Positions 1 to 6,921 of a stretch of DNA of 9,042 nt are shown here, in pieces. The notes under the pieces are model-generated. The model was not told the DNA's origin and ran no database searches. It saw nothing but the letters and a program-made list of their open reading frames with translations. The stretch is from an uncultured Lachnospiraceae bacterium (GTDB lineage: Bacteria > Bacillota > Clostridia > Lachnospirales > Lachnospiraceae): NCBI GenBank assembly GCA_948468325.1, contig CAOKHR010000078.1:1-9042 (forward strand), read 5' to 3'. How positions within the stretch are numbered: the stretch's first letter is position 1; each line of letters begins with the position of its first letter. Made by a program: the position numbers and the translations under genes.

Positions 1-137
1 AACGATATGTGATGCGCGGAGGAGAAGCAGTGAATCGGGCATATTCTGCAGAGCGGGTGCAGCCGGGAATTTACTACGTTAAAATAGAGCCTGCGAATGT
101 AACTTCTTCCGGTTACTATACATTAAAATGGGAATAG
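1..137 (+). CDS. C-terminal end of a secreted PPC-like domain protein (5' end outside window)
   Basis: Only the last 44 codons are present, read from position 3 to a TAG at 135-137. The translation carries the pattern QPGIYYVKIEPANVTSSGYY and ends in TLKWE. This is the final strands of a bacterial pre-peptidase C-terminal-like beta-sandwich. It lines up residue for residue with the end of the next gene (AGEYYIKVERGDAVSSGSY, ending KIKWN), so the two are tandem paralogues. The next gene starts only 35 bp downstream with no promoter or terminator visible between them, which suggests one transcript. Its function is unknown. By analogy with the neighbour it is probably exported, but the signal peptide would lie outside the window. 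Confidence 0.8.
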   Translation, partial: RYVMRGGEAVNRAYSAERVQPGIYYVKIEPANVTSSGYYTLKWE

Positions 138-172
138 GTTTACAAAATAAATTGATCTATGGAGGATGTGCT

Positions 173-964
173 ATGGGAAATAAACTTCGCAATTATATGC
201 TGTTTGCAGTCATTGCCTTTTTGTGTATGATGCCGCAGACAGTTTGTGCCGCAGACACGGAATATGATCTGAACCAGCAGAAGACGGTTGCAGTGGCAGA
301 AAGTGAATGCTTTGCCGCATCCGGCAATTATACATGGCTGAAATATACACCAAAAGCGGATGGACGCCTGACAATCATATTGTCCGAATTACAAAATGCA
401 TCCCAAAGTGCCAAAGGTTATATTACACTTTACAGCAGCAGTAAAACCAGGATTCTTTCATCAAAATCCATTTTTTATAATACTGCAAATAAAAGCAGGC
501 GTGACTGGTATGAAATTGCATTTGGACTGCAGAAAGGACAAACCTACTATGTCAGAATCAAAGGAGATACCGGTGTAACGGTTACACGCACTTTTTCAAA
601 GATAAAAGATACTTCCGGAGCATACAGGCAGAATGCTAAAAGTATTAAGAAAAATAAAAATAAAATGGGATTGATTCCGGCAGGTATTTCTGAAGCGGAC
701 TGGTATAAGATAAAGCTGACAAAAAAGCAGAAAATTCGTATTTATTATAATGTCAAAACAAGGGGAAAGTTCAAAATTTCTTTATATTCCGGTACGCGCC
801 TGATTGCAAGCCAGAATGTTTACTATACTTCAAAACAGAGAAGATTCACGATTTATCTGGAGACAGATCAAAAGCAGACAGGATTAAAAGCCGGGGAATA
901 TTATATAAAAGTAGAGCGTGGTGATGCAGTATCTTCCGGTTCTTACAAAATAAAATGGAATTAA
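173..964 (+). CDS. Secreted protein with two PPC-like beta-sandwich domains
   Basis: The start is placed at 173 because GGAGG at 161-165 lies 7 bases upstream. The in-frame ATG at 128 overlaps the end of the previous gene and has no such site. The 263-residue product begins with a basic stretch and a hydrophobic segment ending in VCAA (about residues 8-27), a good type I signal peptide. Two beta-rich modules follow, at about residues 30-130 and 150-263. Each has the WLKYTP or DWYKIKL opening, a LYSSSKTR or LYSGTR strand and a GQTYYVRIKG or AGEYYIKVERG closing strand, as in PPC-like domains. No enzymatic motif, sortase signal or membrane anchor is visible. The protein is basic and lysine-rich, particularly in the linker near residues 150-165. 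PPC-like domains are usually accessory modules of secreted enzymes; here they stand alone, so an extracellular binding or structural role is only inferred. queA follows 34 bp downstream. Confidence 0.8.
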   Translation: MGNKLRNYMLFAVIAFLCMMPQTVCAADTEYDLNQQKTVAVAESECFAASGNYTWLKYTPKADGRLTIILSELQNASQSAKGYITLYSSSKTRILSSKSIFYNTANKSRRDWYEIAFGLQKGQTYYVRIKGDTGVTVTRTFSKIKDTSGAYRQNAKSIKKNKNKMGLIPAGISEADWYKIKLTKKQKIRIYYNVKTRGKFKISLYSGTRLIASQNVYYTSKQRRFTIYLETDQKQTGLKAGEYYIKVERGDAVSSGSYKIKWN

Positions 965-998
965 ATAAAATAAAATACTGCTGCAGGGGAGAATTAAA

Positions 999-2024
999 AT
1001 GGACGTAAAAGATTTTTATTATGATTTACCGGAAGAACTGATTGCCCAAGAGCCGCTGGAAGATCGTTCCGGTTCCAGACTGATGCTGCTTGATAAACAC
1101 TCGGGGGAAATCAAACATCACAGATTTTCAGAAATTTCCGATTTTTTGCAGCCAAAAGACTGTCTGGTGATAAATAATACAAAGGTTATACCCGCGCGTT
1201 TATATGGAAACAGGGCGGATACGAATGCCAGAATTGAACTGCTGCTTTTGAAGCGGAAAGAAGAAAATATCTGGGAAACGCTGGTAAAGCCGGGGAAAAA
1301 AGCCCGAATTGGTACAAAGCTTATATTCGGAGACGGAATTTTAACCGGCGAAATCATTGATATTGTGGAAGAGGGAAACCGTCTGATTCGTTTTTCGTAT
1401 GACGGAATTTTTGAAGAAATTTTAGACAAACTCGGACAGATGCCGCTTCCGCCCTATATTACACATCAGTTTAAGGACAAAAACCGTTATCAGACGGTAT
1501 ATGCAAAATATGACGGTTCTGCCGCAGCGCCGACGGCAGGACTGCATTTTACGCCAAAATTGTTAGACGAAATCAAAAATATGGGAGTGAATATAGCAGA
1601 AGTGACGCTTCACGTAGGTCTTGGGACATTTCGGCCGGTAAAAGAAAAGGATGTTTTGAAACATCATATGCATTCGGAGTTTTTTCAAATTGATGAAGAG
1701 GCTGCAGATTTAATTAATGACACAAAAAAACGCGGCGGGAGAATTATATCTGTAGGCACGACAAGTACGCGCACTCTGGAAGCAGCAGCAGATGCAGACG
1801 GACATCTGAAAGCCAAAAGCGGATGGACAGAAATTTTTATCTATCCCGGGTATCAGTTTAAAGTCATTGACGGTCTGATTACAAATTTTCATTTGCCGGA
1901 ATCTACACTGCTGATGCTTGTATCTGCTCTGGCAGGAAGAGAACAGGTATTGCATGCCTATGAAGAAGCAATTAGGAGCCGGTACCGCTTTTTCAGTTTT
2001 GGGGATGCGATGTTTATCATCTGA
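999..2024 (+). CDS. queA: S-adenosylmethionine:tRNA ribosyltransferase-isomerase (QueA)
   Basis: QueA is a cytoplasmic enzyme that transfers and isomerises the ribosyl moiety of S-adenosylmethionine onto 7-aminomethyl-7-deazaguanine at the tRNA wobble position, making epoxyqueuosine in the queuosine pathway. The 341-residue product is full length for the family. Family blocks occur in order: DFYYDLPEELIAQEPLEDRS at the N-terminus, LVINNTKVIPARLYG, GQMPLPPYI, AAPTAGLHFT, LHVGLGTFRPV, VGTTSTRTLEAA, FIYPGYQFKVIDGLITNFHL and the C-terminal RFFSFGDAMFI. The start has AGGGGAG at 985-991. The gene follows the PPC-like genes by 34 bp without a terminator, so it may be the last gene of their transcript. 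It converges on aroA with a 46-bp gap. No tgt or ruvB neighbour, common beside queA elsewhere, is seen in this window. Confidence 0.97.
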   Translation: MDVKDFYYDLPEELIAQEPLEDRSGSRLMLLDKHSGEIKHHRFSEISDFLQPKDCLVINNTKVIPARLYGNRADTNARIELLLLKRKEENIWETLVKPGKKARIGTKLIFGDGILTGEIIDIVEEGNRLIRFSYDGIFEEILDKLGQMPLPPYITHQFKDKNRYQTVYAKYDGSAAAPTAGLHFTPKLLDEIKNMGVNIAEVTLHVGLGTFRPVKEKDVLKHHMHSEFFQIDEEAADLINDTKKRGGRIISVGTTSTRTLEAAADADGHLKAKSGWTEIFIYPGYQFKVIDGLITNFHLPESTLLMLVSALAGREQVLHAYEEAIRSRYRFFSFGDAMFII

Positions 2025-2033
2025 TGAAAATTA

Positions 2034-2063
2034 TAACAGTTCAACCTTACAGCTTCACTGTTA
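2034..2063. terminator. Possible weak bidirectional terminator hairpin between queA and aroA
   Basis: TAACAGT (2034-2040) and ACTGTTA (2057-2063) form a 7-bp perfect inverted repeat around a 16-base loop in the 46-bp gap between two convergent stop codons. The position is right for a shared terminator. However, the stem is short and AT-rich, and the flanking T-runs are poor (TAATTTT on the minus strand), so the call is tentative. Confidence 0.3.
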
Positions 2064-2070
2064 CTAAAAT

Positions 2071-3354
2071 CTACAGACAGATCAGGCTCTCCAGATCACT
2101 GTAAAAAGAAGGGTACGAAATCGTAACACATTCTGCATCTTTCATGGTACATGGATGTTTCAGCGCAAGCGCAGCAACTGCAAAAGACATCGCAATTCTG
2201 TGGTCCATGCAGCTGTTAAAATCTGCGCCATGGAGTGCATCAGGATTCCCCGTGATAATCATTCCGTCTTCAGTCGGTGTAACATCAGCACCCATGCGCT
2301 GTAAATTGTCTGTCACCGTATTAATACGGTTGGATTCTTTTACTTTTAATTCAGCTGCATCCCTGATCACCGTGGTTCCTTCTGCGAATGCGGCCATAAC
2401 GGCGAGAATCGGAATTTCATCAATTAAAGCAGGAATCAGCTCTCCGTCAATGGTTGTCCCATGGAGCGGGCCTGACGTAACAAGCAGATCACAAACGGGT
2501 TCGCCGGATACGGTTCTTTTATTTAATTTTTGGATATTGCCGCCCATGGCACGGGCGGCTTTTAATATGCCGTCTCTGGTAGGATTAATCCCGACATTCT
2601 GAATGAGAATTTCCGCGTCTTTTACTAATAATCCGGCAGCAATGAAATAAGCAGCCGATGATATATCACCCGGAACTTCAACTTTAAGGCCTTTTAGACG
2701 AGACTGCGGCTGAACAGAAGCTGTCCGGCCCAAAGATGTTATCCGTGCGCCGAATGCAGAAAGCATCAGTTCCGTATGATTTCTGGATAATACAGGTTCT
2801 GTAACGGAAGTAACGCCGTCGGCATATAATCCGGCGAGCAGAATGCAGGATTTTACCTGAGCAGAAGCTACCGGAGAATTATAATGAATCCCATGCAGCT
2901 TTGCGGGATGAAAGGCAAGCGGAACACAGTCATTTCCTTTTTCGCTGCGTACGTCTGCTCCCATGGCAGACAGGGGAGTGAGAATTCGTTTCATGGGACG
3001 CTTTTGCATAGAAGCATCTCCGCTTATGACGGAATCAAACGGCTGTCCGGAAAGAATACCGGAAATCAGCCGCGTTGTTGTGCCGCTGTTTCCCGCATCT
3101 AAGACACTTTGCGGCTTCGAAAGCCCGTGCAGTCCTTTGCCGTGGATTACGACATAATCCGGCTGATTGTCAATGGAAATTCCCATTTTCTGAAAACAGG
3201 AGATTGTAGAAAGGCAGTCCGCACCCTGCAGAAAATTAGAAACTTCCGTTATACCTTCGGAAATGGCTCCAAACATAATGGCACGGTGGGAAATTGATTT
3301 GTCTCCCGGAACGGCTATCGTTCCCCGTAACTGTTTTGCATTTTTTAATTCCAT
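2071..3354 (-). CDS. aroA: 3-phosphoshikimate 1-carboxyvinyltransferase (EPSP synthase, class II type)
   Basis: EPSP synthase is a cytoplasmic shikimate-pathway enzyme that joins phosphoenolpyruvate to shikimate-3-phosphate, giving the precursor of chorismate. Starting at MELKNAK (ATG at 3354-3352, AAAGGA just upstream) gives 427 residues, the usual size. A longer frame open to 3450 would run back into tyrA and adds nothing resembling the family. Visible motifs are PGDKSISHR (16-24), DAGNSGTTTR (86-95), GDASMQKRPM (112-121), SAQVK (164-168), NPTR (257-260), DEIP (312-315), KESNR (339-343) and DHRIAM (384-389). The GDKxxS, SAQxK and NxTR combination is that of class II enzymes. The residue matching Ala100 of the glyphosate-tolerant CP4 enzyme is Gly91, as in sensitive enzymes, so intrinsic tolerance is not expected; this is inference. 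It lies 16 bp after tyrA and is almost certainly translated from the same message. Confidence 0.96.
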   Translation of the reverse strand: MELKNAKQLRGTIAVPGDKSISHRAIMFGAISEGITEVSNFLQGADCLSTISCFQKMGISIDNQPDYVVIHGKGLHGLSKPQSVLDAGNSGTTTRLISGILSGQPFDSVISGDASMQKRPMKRILTPLSAMGADVRSEKGNDCVPLAFHPAKLHGIHYNSPVASAQVKSCILLAGLYADGVTSVTEPVLSRNHTELMLSAFGARITSLGRTASVQPQSRLKGLKVEVPGDISSAAYFIAAGLLVKDAEILIQNVGINPTRDGILKAARAMGGNIQKLNKRTVSGEPVCDLLVTSGPLHGTTIDGELIPALIDEIPILAVMAAFAEGTTVIRDAAELKVKESNRINTVTDNLQRMGADVTPTEDGMIITGNPDALHGADFNSCMDHRIAMSFAVAALALKHPCTMKDAECVTISYPSFYSDLESLICL

Positions 3355-3370
3355 AATAATCCTTTCTGAA

Positions 3371-4468
3371 TCAGCGCTCGTATACAGTATAATGGTATTT
3401 GCGCAGTAATTTTGTGGCACGTTCATAAGAAGACTTATCGTACATTTCAATTTTTAATACGCCTTCTTCAAATTCACGGTTGTGTATAATTCCAATATTT
3501 TTGATGCTTAAATTATTGCTGGCTAAGATGGCAGCGATGGCAGCAATTCCGCCGGCTTCGTCAATTAAGTCGCAGTAAAGCTCAAAGACGGTTTTCATCG
3601 GGCCTTTTGGTGCAACGGACAGAGAATCCCTGTAATCTTTGGAAGACTGAAAAAAGCTGCGCACGCCTTTGGCGTCAGAAGCCGCGATTTTTTTCTGTAT
3701 ATTGTGCAGTTTGGCCTGATAAGCATCCAGCATTTGAAGAATCTGCTCTTTATTTGTCATACAGATTTCCTCCCACATAACCGGAGAAGAACTGGCGATC
3801 CTTGTAATATCACGAAATCCGCCGGCAGCAATCGTTTTCATCGTTTCCATGGAATCATCCGATTCTTCTACAAAATTGACTAAAGCGGCAGCAATGATGT
3901 GCGGCAGATGGCTGATTGCGGCCGTTGCGGCATCATGGGCATCGTAATTTAACAGCATGGGAATTGCTCCCAGAGATTCTATAAAACTTTTAAATTCCTG
4001 TACATAGGCCGGATTTACGGCAGAAGAAGGCGTAATGATATAATAGGCATTTTCCAGTAAATAGGCCGTTGCATTGGAAAGACCTGTTTTTTCAGAACCT
4101 GCCATAGGATGTCCGCCGATAAAATGGGATTCCATACCCAGTGCCGCAACTGCTCTGTGTATATCGCCTTTTACGCTGCCGACATCTGTTAAAATGCAGG
4201 AATCCTTTATGATGTGCTGCAATTGTTTGATATAAATAATGTTCTGCTGTACCGGAGTGCATAAGAAGATATAATCACAGTCAGAAAATTCTTCCATCGA
4301 AGCATTTTTCCCGTTTTCAATCAGACCTTCCTCATAAGCTGTGGTAATTGTAGACTGATGTCCGGATAATGCGGTAATTTTAATTTCAGGATGAATCCGT
4401 CTGCATGTTTTTACAATGGAACCGCCGATTAAGCCCAATCCGATAAAGCCAAGTTTTTTGATAGACAT
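3371..4468 (-). CDS. tyrA: Prephenate dehydrogenase with C-terminal ACT domain
   Basis: This enzyme catalyses the NAD-dependent oxidative decarboxylation of prephenate to 4-hydroxyphenylpyruvate, the committed step to tyrosine. The 365-residue product has a Rossmann dinucleotide site at the N-terminus (GFIGLGLIGGS, glycines 10, 12 and 15). It then shows the family blocks LTDVGSVK (93-100), GGHPMAGSEKTG (118-129), SHLPH (186-190) and AGGFRDITRIASSSPVMW (215-232). The last 70 residues or so (about 294-365, GGIAAIAAILASNNLSIKNI) form an ACT domain, which in this family usually mediates feedback inhibition by tyrosine. The start is supported by AGGAGG (minus strand, 4473-4478). It is the first gene of a minus-strand tyrA-aroA unit with a clear promoter just upstream. 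The roughly 30-base leader is too short for a T-box or attenuator, so control probably acts at the promoter and allosterically. Confidence 0.96.
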   Translation of the reverse strand: MSIKKLGFIGLGLIGGSIVKTCRRIHPEIKITALSGHQSTITTAYEEGLIENGKNASMEEFSDCDYIFLCTPVQQNIIYIKQLQHIIKDSCILTDVGSVKGDIHRAVAALGMESHFIGGHPMAGSEKTGLSNATAYLLENAYYIITPSSAVNPAYVQEFKSFIESLGAIPMLLNYDAHDAATAAISHLPHIIAAALVNFVEESDDSMETMKTIAAGGFRDITRIASSSPVMWEEICMTNKEQILQMLDAYQAKLHNIQKKIAASDAKGVRSFFQSSKDYRDSLSVAPKGPMKTVFELYCDLIDEAGGIAAIAAILASNNLSIKNIGIIHNREFEEGVLKIEMYDKSSYERATKLLRKYHYTVYER

Positions 4469-4504
4469 AAAATCCTCCTGTTTGTGTAGTACCTGATTTA
4501 TTTA

Positions 4505-4533
4505 ATCATAATATGTCTGTTTGGAAAAGTCAA
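4505..4533 (-). promoter_or_regulatory. Sigma-A promoter of tyrA-aroA
   Basis: Read on the minus strand, TTGACT (4533-4528) and TATGAT (4510-4505) are separated by exactly 17 bases. Each box matches the consensus at five of six positions. Transcription would start near 4498, leaving a leader of about 30 bases with a strong ribosome binding site before the tyrA ATG. Confidence 0.75.
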
Positions 4534-4549
4534 CACTTTAAAGTGTTGA
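4530..4549. promoter_or_regulatory. Perfect 20-bp palindrome overlapping the tyrA -35 box (candidate operator)
   Basis: TCAACACTTTAAAGTGTTGA is a perfect 20-bp dyad with half-site TCAACACTTT. It overlaps four bases of the tyrA-aroA -35 hexamer and extends upstream of it. Its placement, symmetry and lack of a loop fit a homodimeric transcription-factor site better than an RNA hairpin. The binding protein is unknown; I do not match it to a named regulon. It lies about 120 bp from the -35 box of the divergent GTPase gene, so the main target is probably tyrA. Confidence 0.6.
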
Positions 4550-4670
4550 AGCAAACGGGAAAAATGTTTTACTTTTTACATCCACGCCAGTTATTCTGCT
4601 GACAGGCGACAGGCCAATATGCAAAGTATGACAAATAAAAATGTATAATTTGCATAAAATAGTTGTAATA

Positions 4671-4699
4671 TTGACAAGAATTTAGTAAAATGTAACCAT
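4671..4699 (+). promoter_or_regulatory. Probable promoter of the EF-G-like gene
   Basis: A perfect TTGACA (4671-4676) is followed after 17 bases by AACCAT (4694-4699). The latter is a weak -10 hexamer (three of six) but is preceded by a TG at 4691-4692, the extended -10 element. A TATAAT at 4644-4649 lies just upstream but has no good -35 at proper spacing. Confidence 0.5.
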
Positions 4700-4706
4700 A
4701 CAAGAA

Positions 4707-4722
4707 GACAGAATTTTCTGTC
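4707..4722. repeat. Inverted repeat in the 5' leader of the EF-G-like gene
   Basis: GACAGAA (4707-4713) and TTCTGTC (4716-4722) are perfect inverted copies separated by TT. The element lies just downstream of the -10 box and 12 bases ahead of the GGAGG (4735-4739). With only two central bases it is better suited to binding a dimeric protein than to folding as a hairpin. It is distinct in sequence from the palindrome at 4530-4549. Confidence 0.4.
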
Positions 4723-4748
4723 ATGAACTAGATTGGAGGATTTATTAT

Positions 4749-6701
4749 ATGAATGTTTACACAACTGACAAGATTCGCAACGTAGTACTTCTCGGACACG
4801 GAGGATGCGGGAAGACCAGCCTGGTAGAAGCGATGGCATATTTATCGGGTCTCACAAACCGAATGGGAAAAGTAAGTGACGGCAATACGATCAGTGACTT
4901 TGACAAAGAGGAAACCAAGCGTCTTTTTTCAATCAGCACTTCTGTTGTTCCGATTATCTGGGAAGATACGAAGATTAATATTTTAGATGCACCCGGTTAT
5001 TTTGATTTTGTAGGAGAAGTAGAAGAAGCCGTATCTGTAGCAGATGCAGCAATCATCGTAATCTCCGGAAAAGCAGGCATTGAAGTCGGAACCAAAAAAG
5101 CATGGGAGATCTGTGAAAAATATAAACTTCCGAGAATGGTATTTGTAACGGATATGGATATAGATGAAGCAAGTTACCGTCAGGTTATAGAAGATCTTCA
5201 GGAATTATACGGAAAGAAAATTGCTCCTTTCCATCTTCCGATTCGTGAAAACGGTGAATTTGTCGGTTATGTTAACGTACTGCAGCAGAAAGCAAAGCGC
5301 TGGACAAAAGACGGCGGTATAGAGAAAGCAGATGTACCGGCTTATTCCAGAGAACATCTGGAAAGTTACAGAGAAGCGCTTATGGAAGCCGTAGCTGAGA
5401 CAAGCGAAGAACTGATGGACAGATACTTCGGCGGAGAAGAATTTTCAGAGGATGAGATTCGTCAGGCACTCCGTGTCAATGTAGCGGACGGAAGTATTGT
5501 TCCGGTACTTATGGGCTCTAATATACTGGCAAGAGGTGTATATACGCTTCTGGTAGATATTGTAAAATATCTTCCGGGTCCGGATAAAAGGACGTGTGCC
5601 GGTATCAATGCAAAGACAAACGAAGTATATCAGGCGGATTATGATTTTTCAAAACCAAAATCAGCGTATGTCTTTAAGACAATCGTAGACCCGTTTATCG
5701 GAAAATATTCTCTGATTAAAGTAAACTCCGGCGTATTAAAGACTGATGATGTACTTTACAATTACCATCAAAGTGCAGATGAGAAGATTGGAAAGCTTTA
5801 CGTATTAAGAGGAAACAAAACGGAAGAAGTCAAAGAACTGCATGCCGGTGATATAGGCGCTCTGGCCAAACTGACCAACACTTCCACCACAGATTCTTTG
5901 TCCACAAAGGCTAATCCGATTCATTACATACGGACAAATATGCCGGTTCCTTATACGTATATGCGCTATCAGGCAAAAAACAAGGGTGATGAAGATAAGA
6001 TTTCACAGGCGCTGCAGAAGCTTACAATGGAAGATCTGACCTTAAAGACCGTCAATGACAGCGGAAACGGCCAGACTCTTTTATACGGAATGGGCGAGCA
6101 GCATTTAGACGTTGTCGTAAGCAAGCTGTTAAATAAATATAAAATTGAAGTAGAACTTTCCAAACCAAAAGTTGCCTTCCGTGAGACAATTCGTAAAAAA
6201 TCAGATGTAGAATCCAAATATAAGAAGCAGTCCGGCGGACATGGACAGTATGGACATGTTAAGATGACATTTGAGCCGTCCGGAAATATGGAAGAAGCAT
6301 ATGAATTTGAACAGATTGTAGTAGGAGGCGCCGTACCGAAGAATTATTTCCCGGCTGTTGAAAAAGGCGTTCAGGAAGCTGTTTTAAGAGGACCTCTTGC
6401 AGCATATCCGGTAGTCGGTGTCAAAGCCGTGCTTTATGACGGTTCTTATCATCCGGTGGATTCTTCCGAAATGGCATTTAAAACAGCTGCAAGACAGGCA
6501 TTCAAGAAAGGTTTTCTGGAAGCATCTCCTGTTTTGTTAGAGCCGATTGTATCCTTAAAAGTTGTTGTACCGGATACTTATACCGGAGATATTATGGGTG
6601 ATTTGAACAAGCGCCGTGGAAGAGTGCTGGGAATGAATCCGGTGGAAGGCGGAAAACAGGAAATTATTGCTGACGTGCCGAGCATGGAATTATTTGGCTA
6701 A
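4749..6701 (+). CDS. EF-G-like translational GTPase, C-terminally truncated by an in-frame stop
   Basis: The start is supported by GGAGG at 4735-4739. The 650-residue frame follows elongation factor G: G domain (about 1-278), beta-barrel domain II (300-395), domain III (400-478, GMGEQHLD at 447-454), domain IV (480-595, GGHGQYGHV at 496-504 and VDSSEMAFK at 570-578) and the beginning of domain V (from about 597). Relative to canonical EF-G the G domain is divergent. The P-loop GHGGCGKT (16-23) is kept, but the usual DTPGH is DAPGY (80-84), so the catalytic histidine is replaced by tyrosine. NKMD is TDMD (134-137), and the RGIT switch I block reads RLFS (58-61). These changes point to the EF-G-like paralogue group rather than the main translocase. 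The frame ends at a TAA at 6699-6701 where family members read LFGY then TDLRS. The missing half of domain V is encoded in frame immediately downstream, so this is either a recent pseudogene, a readthrough case or a sequence error. Confidence 0.88.
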   Translation: MNVYTTDKIRNVVLLGHGGCGKTSLVEAMAYLSGLTNRMGKVSDGNTISDFDKEETKRLFSISTSVVPIIWEDTKINILDAPGYFDFVGEVEEAVSVADAAIIVISGKAGIEVGTKKAWEICEKYKLPRMVFVTDMDIDEASYRQVIEDLQELYGKKIAPFHLPIRENGEFVGYVNVLQQKAKRWTKDGGIEKADVPAYSREHLESYREALMEAVAETSEELMDRYFGGEEFSEDEIRQALRVNVADGSIVPVLMGSNILARGVYTLLVDIVKYLPGPDKRTCAGINAKTNEVYQADYDFSKPKSAYVFKTIVDPFIGKYSLIKVNSGVLKTDDVLYNYHQSADEKIGKLYVLRGNKTEEVKELHAGDIGALAKLTNTSTTDSLSTKANPIHYIRTNMPVPYTYMRYQAKNKGDEDKISQALQKLTMEDLTLKTVNDSGNGQTLLYGMGEQHLDVVVSKLLNKYKIEVELSKPKVAFRETIRKKSDVESKYKKQSGGHGQYGHVKMTFEPSGNMEEAYEFEQIVVGGAVPKNYFPAVEKGVQEAVLRGPLAAYPVVGVKAVLYDGSYHPVDSSEMAFKTAARQAFKKGFLEASPVLLEPIVSLKVVVPDTYTGDIMGDLNKRRGRVLGMNPVEGGKQEIIADVPSMELFG

Positions 6702-6836
6702 AATACAGACCTCCGTTCCATGACAGGCGGCGCAGGTGATTTTTCCTATGAATTTGCAAGATATGAACAGGCTCCGTCAGATATTCAGGAGAAAGAGATT
6801 GCCGCAAGGGCAAACCATTTAGACAGTCCGGAATAA
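6702..6836 (+). pseudogene. Detached in-frame C-terminus of the EF-G-like gene (second half of domain V)
   Basis: Continuing in the same frame past the TAA at 6699-6701 gives 44 sense codons to a second TAA at 6834-6836. They begin NTDLRSMTGGAGDFSYEF and continue ARYEQAPSDIQEKEI. This matches the conserved EF-G end, where a tyrosine precedes (A)TDLRSMTxG and an aromatic YE block follows. With it, the complete protein would be 695 residues, the normal EF-G length. The segment shows no frameshift or further stop, so any disruption is recent or the stop is read through. No ribosome binding site precedes the internal ATG at 6720. Confidence 0.8.
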
Positions 6837-6888
6837 GGAAGCATAAACAGAGCCCGGAAGCTGCAAACTATTACAGGACATGAAACAC

Positions 6889-6903
6889 TGAAAATCATTT
6901 TCA
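6889..6903. repeat. Short inverted repeat upstream of the propeller-protein gene
   Basis: TGAAAATCATTTTCA is a perfect 15-base dyad with 7-base arms around one central C. It lies 18 bases before the ATG at 6922. Its role is unknown; it could be an operator or a chance AT-rich dyad. Confidence 0.3.
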
Positions 6904-6921
6904 AAGAAATGGGGCGTTTAT

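Noticed and set aside
128..172. Alternative upstream start for the first complete gene (ATG at 128)
   Set aside because: It overlaps the end of the preceding gene, lacks a ribosome binding site and would bury the signal peptide behind 15 extra residues; ATG 173 has GGAGG at ideal spacing.
2144..2602. Plus-strand open frame of 152 codons inside aroA
   Set aside because: It is antisense to a well-conserved gene; its translation has no domain character and reflects codon bias on the other strand.
3355..3450. N-terminal extension of aroA to an upstream ATG at 3450
   Set aside because: It runs into the end of tyrA in another frame and does not resemble EPSP synthase; ATG 3354 has a ribosome binding site and gives the normal 427 residues.
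4479..4504. T-box or riboswitch in front of tyrA
   Set aside because: The leader from the predicted start site to the ATG is only about 30 bases and has no room for such a structure.
4601..4614. Tandem heptamer GACAGGC x2
   Set aside because: Two short copies only, outside the promoter elements; likely chance.
4591..4839. Minus-strand open frame of 82 codons over the GTPase promoter
   Set aside because: It overlaps the promoter, leader and first codons of the EF-G-like gene, has no ribosome binding site and has no recognisable product.
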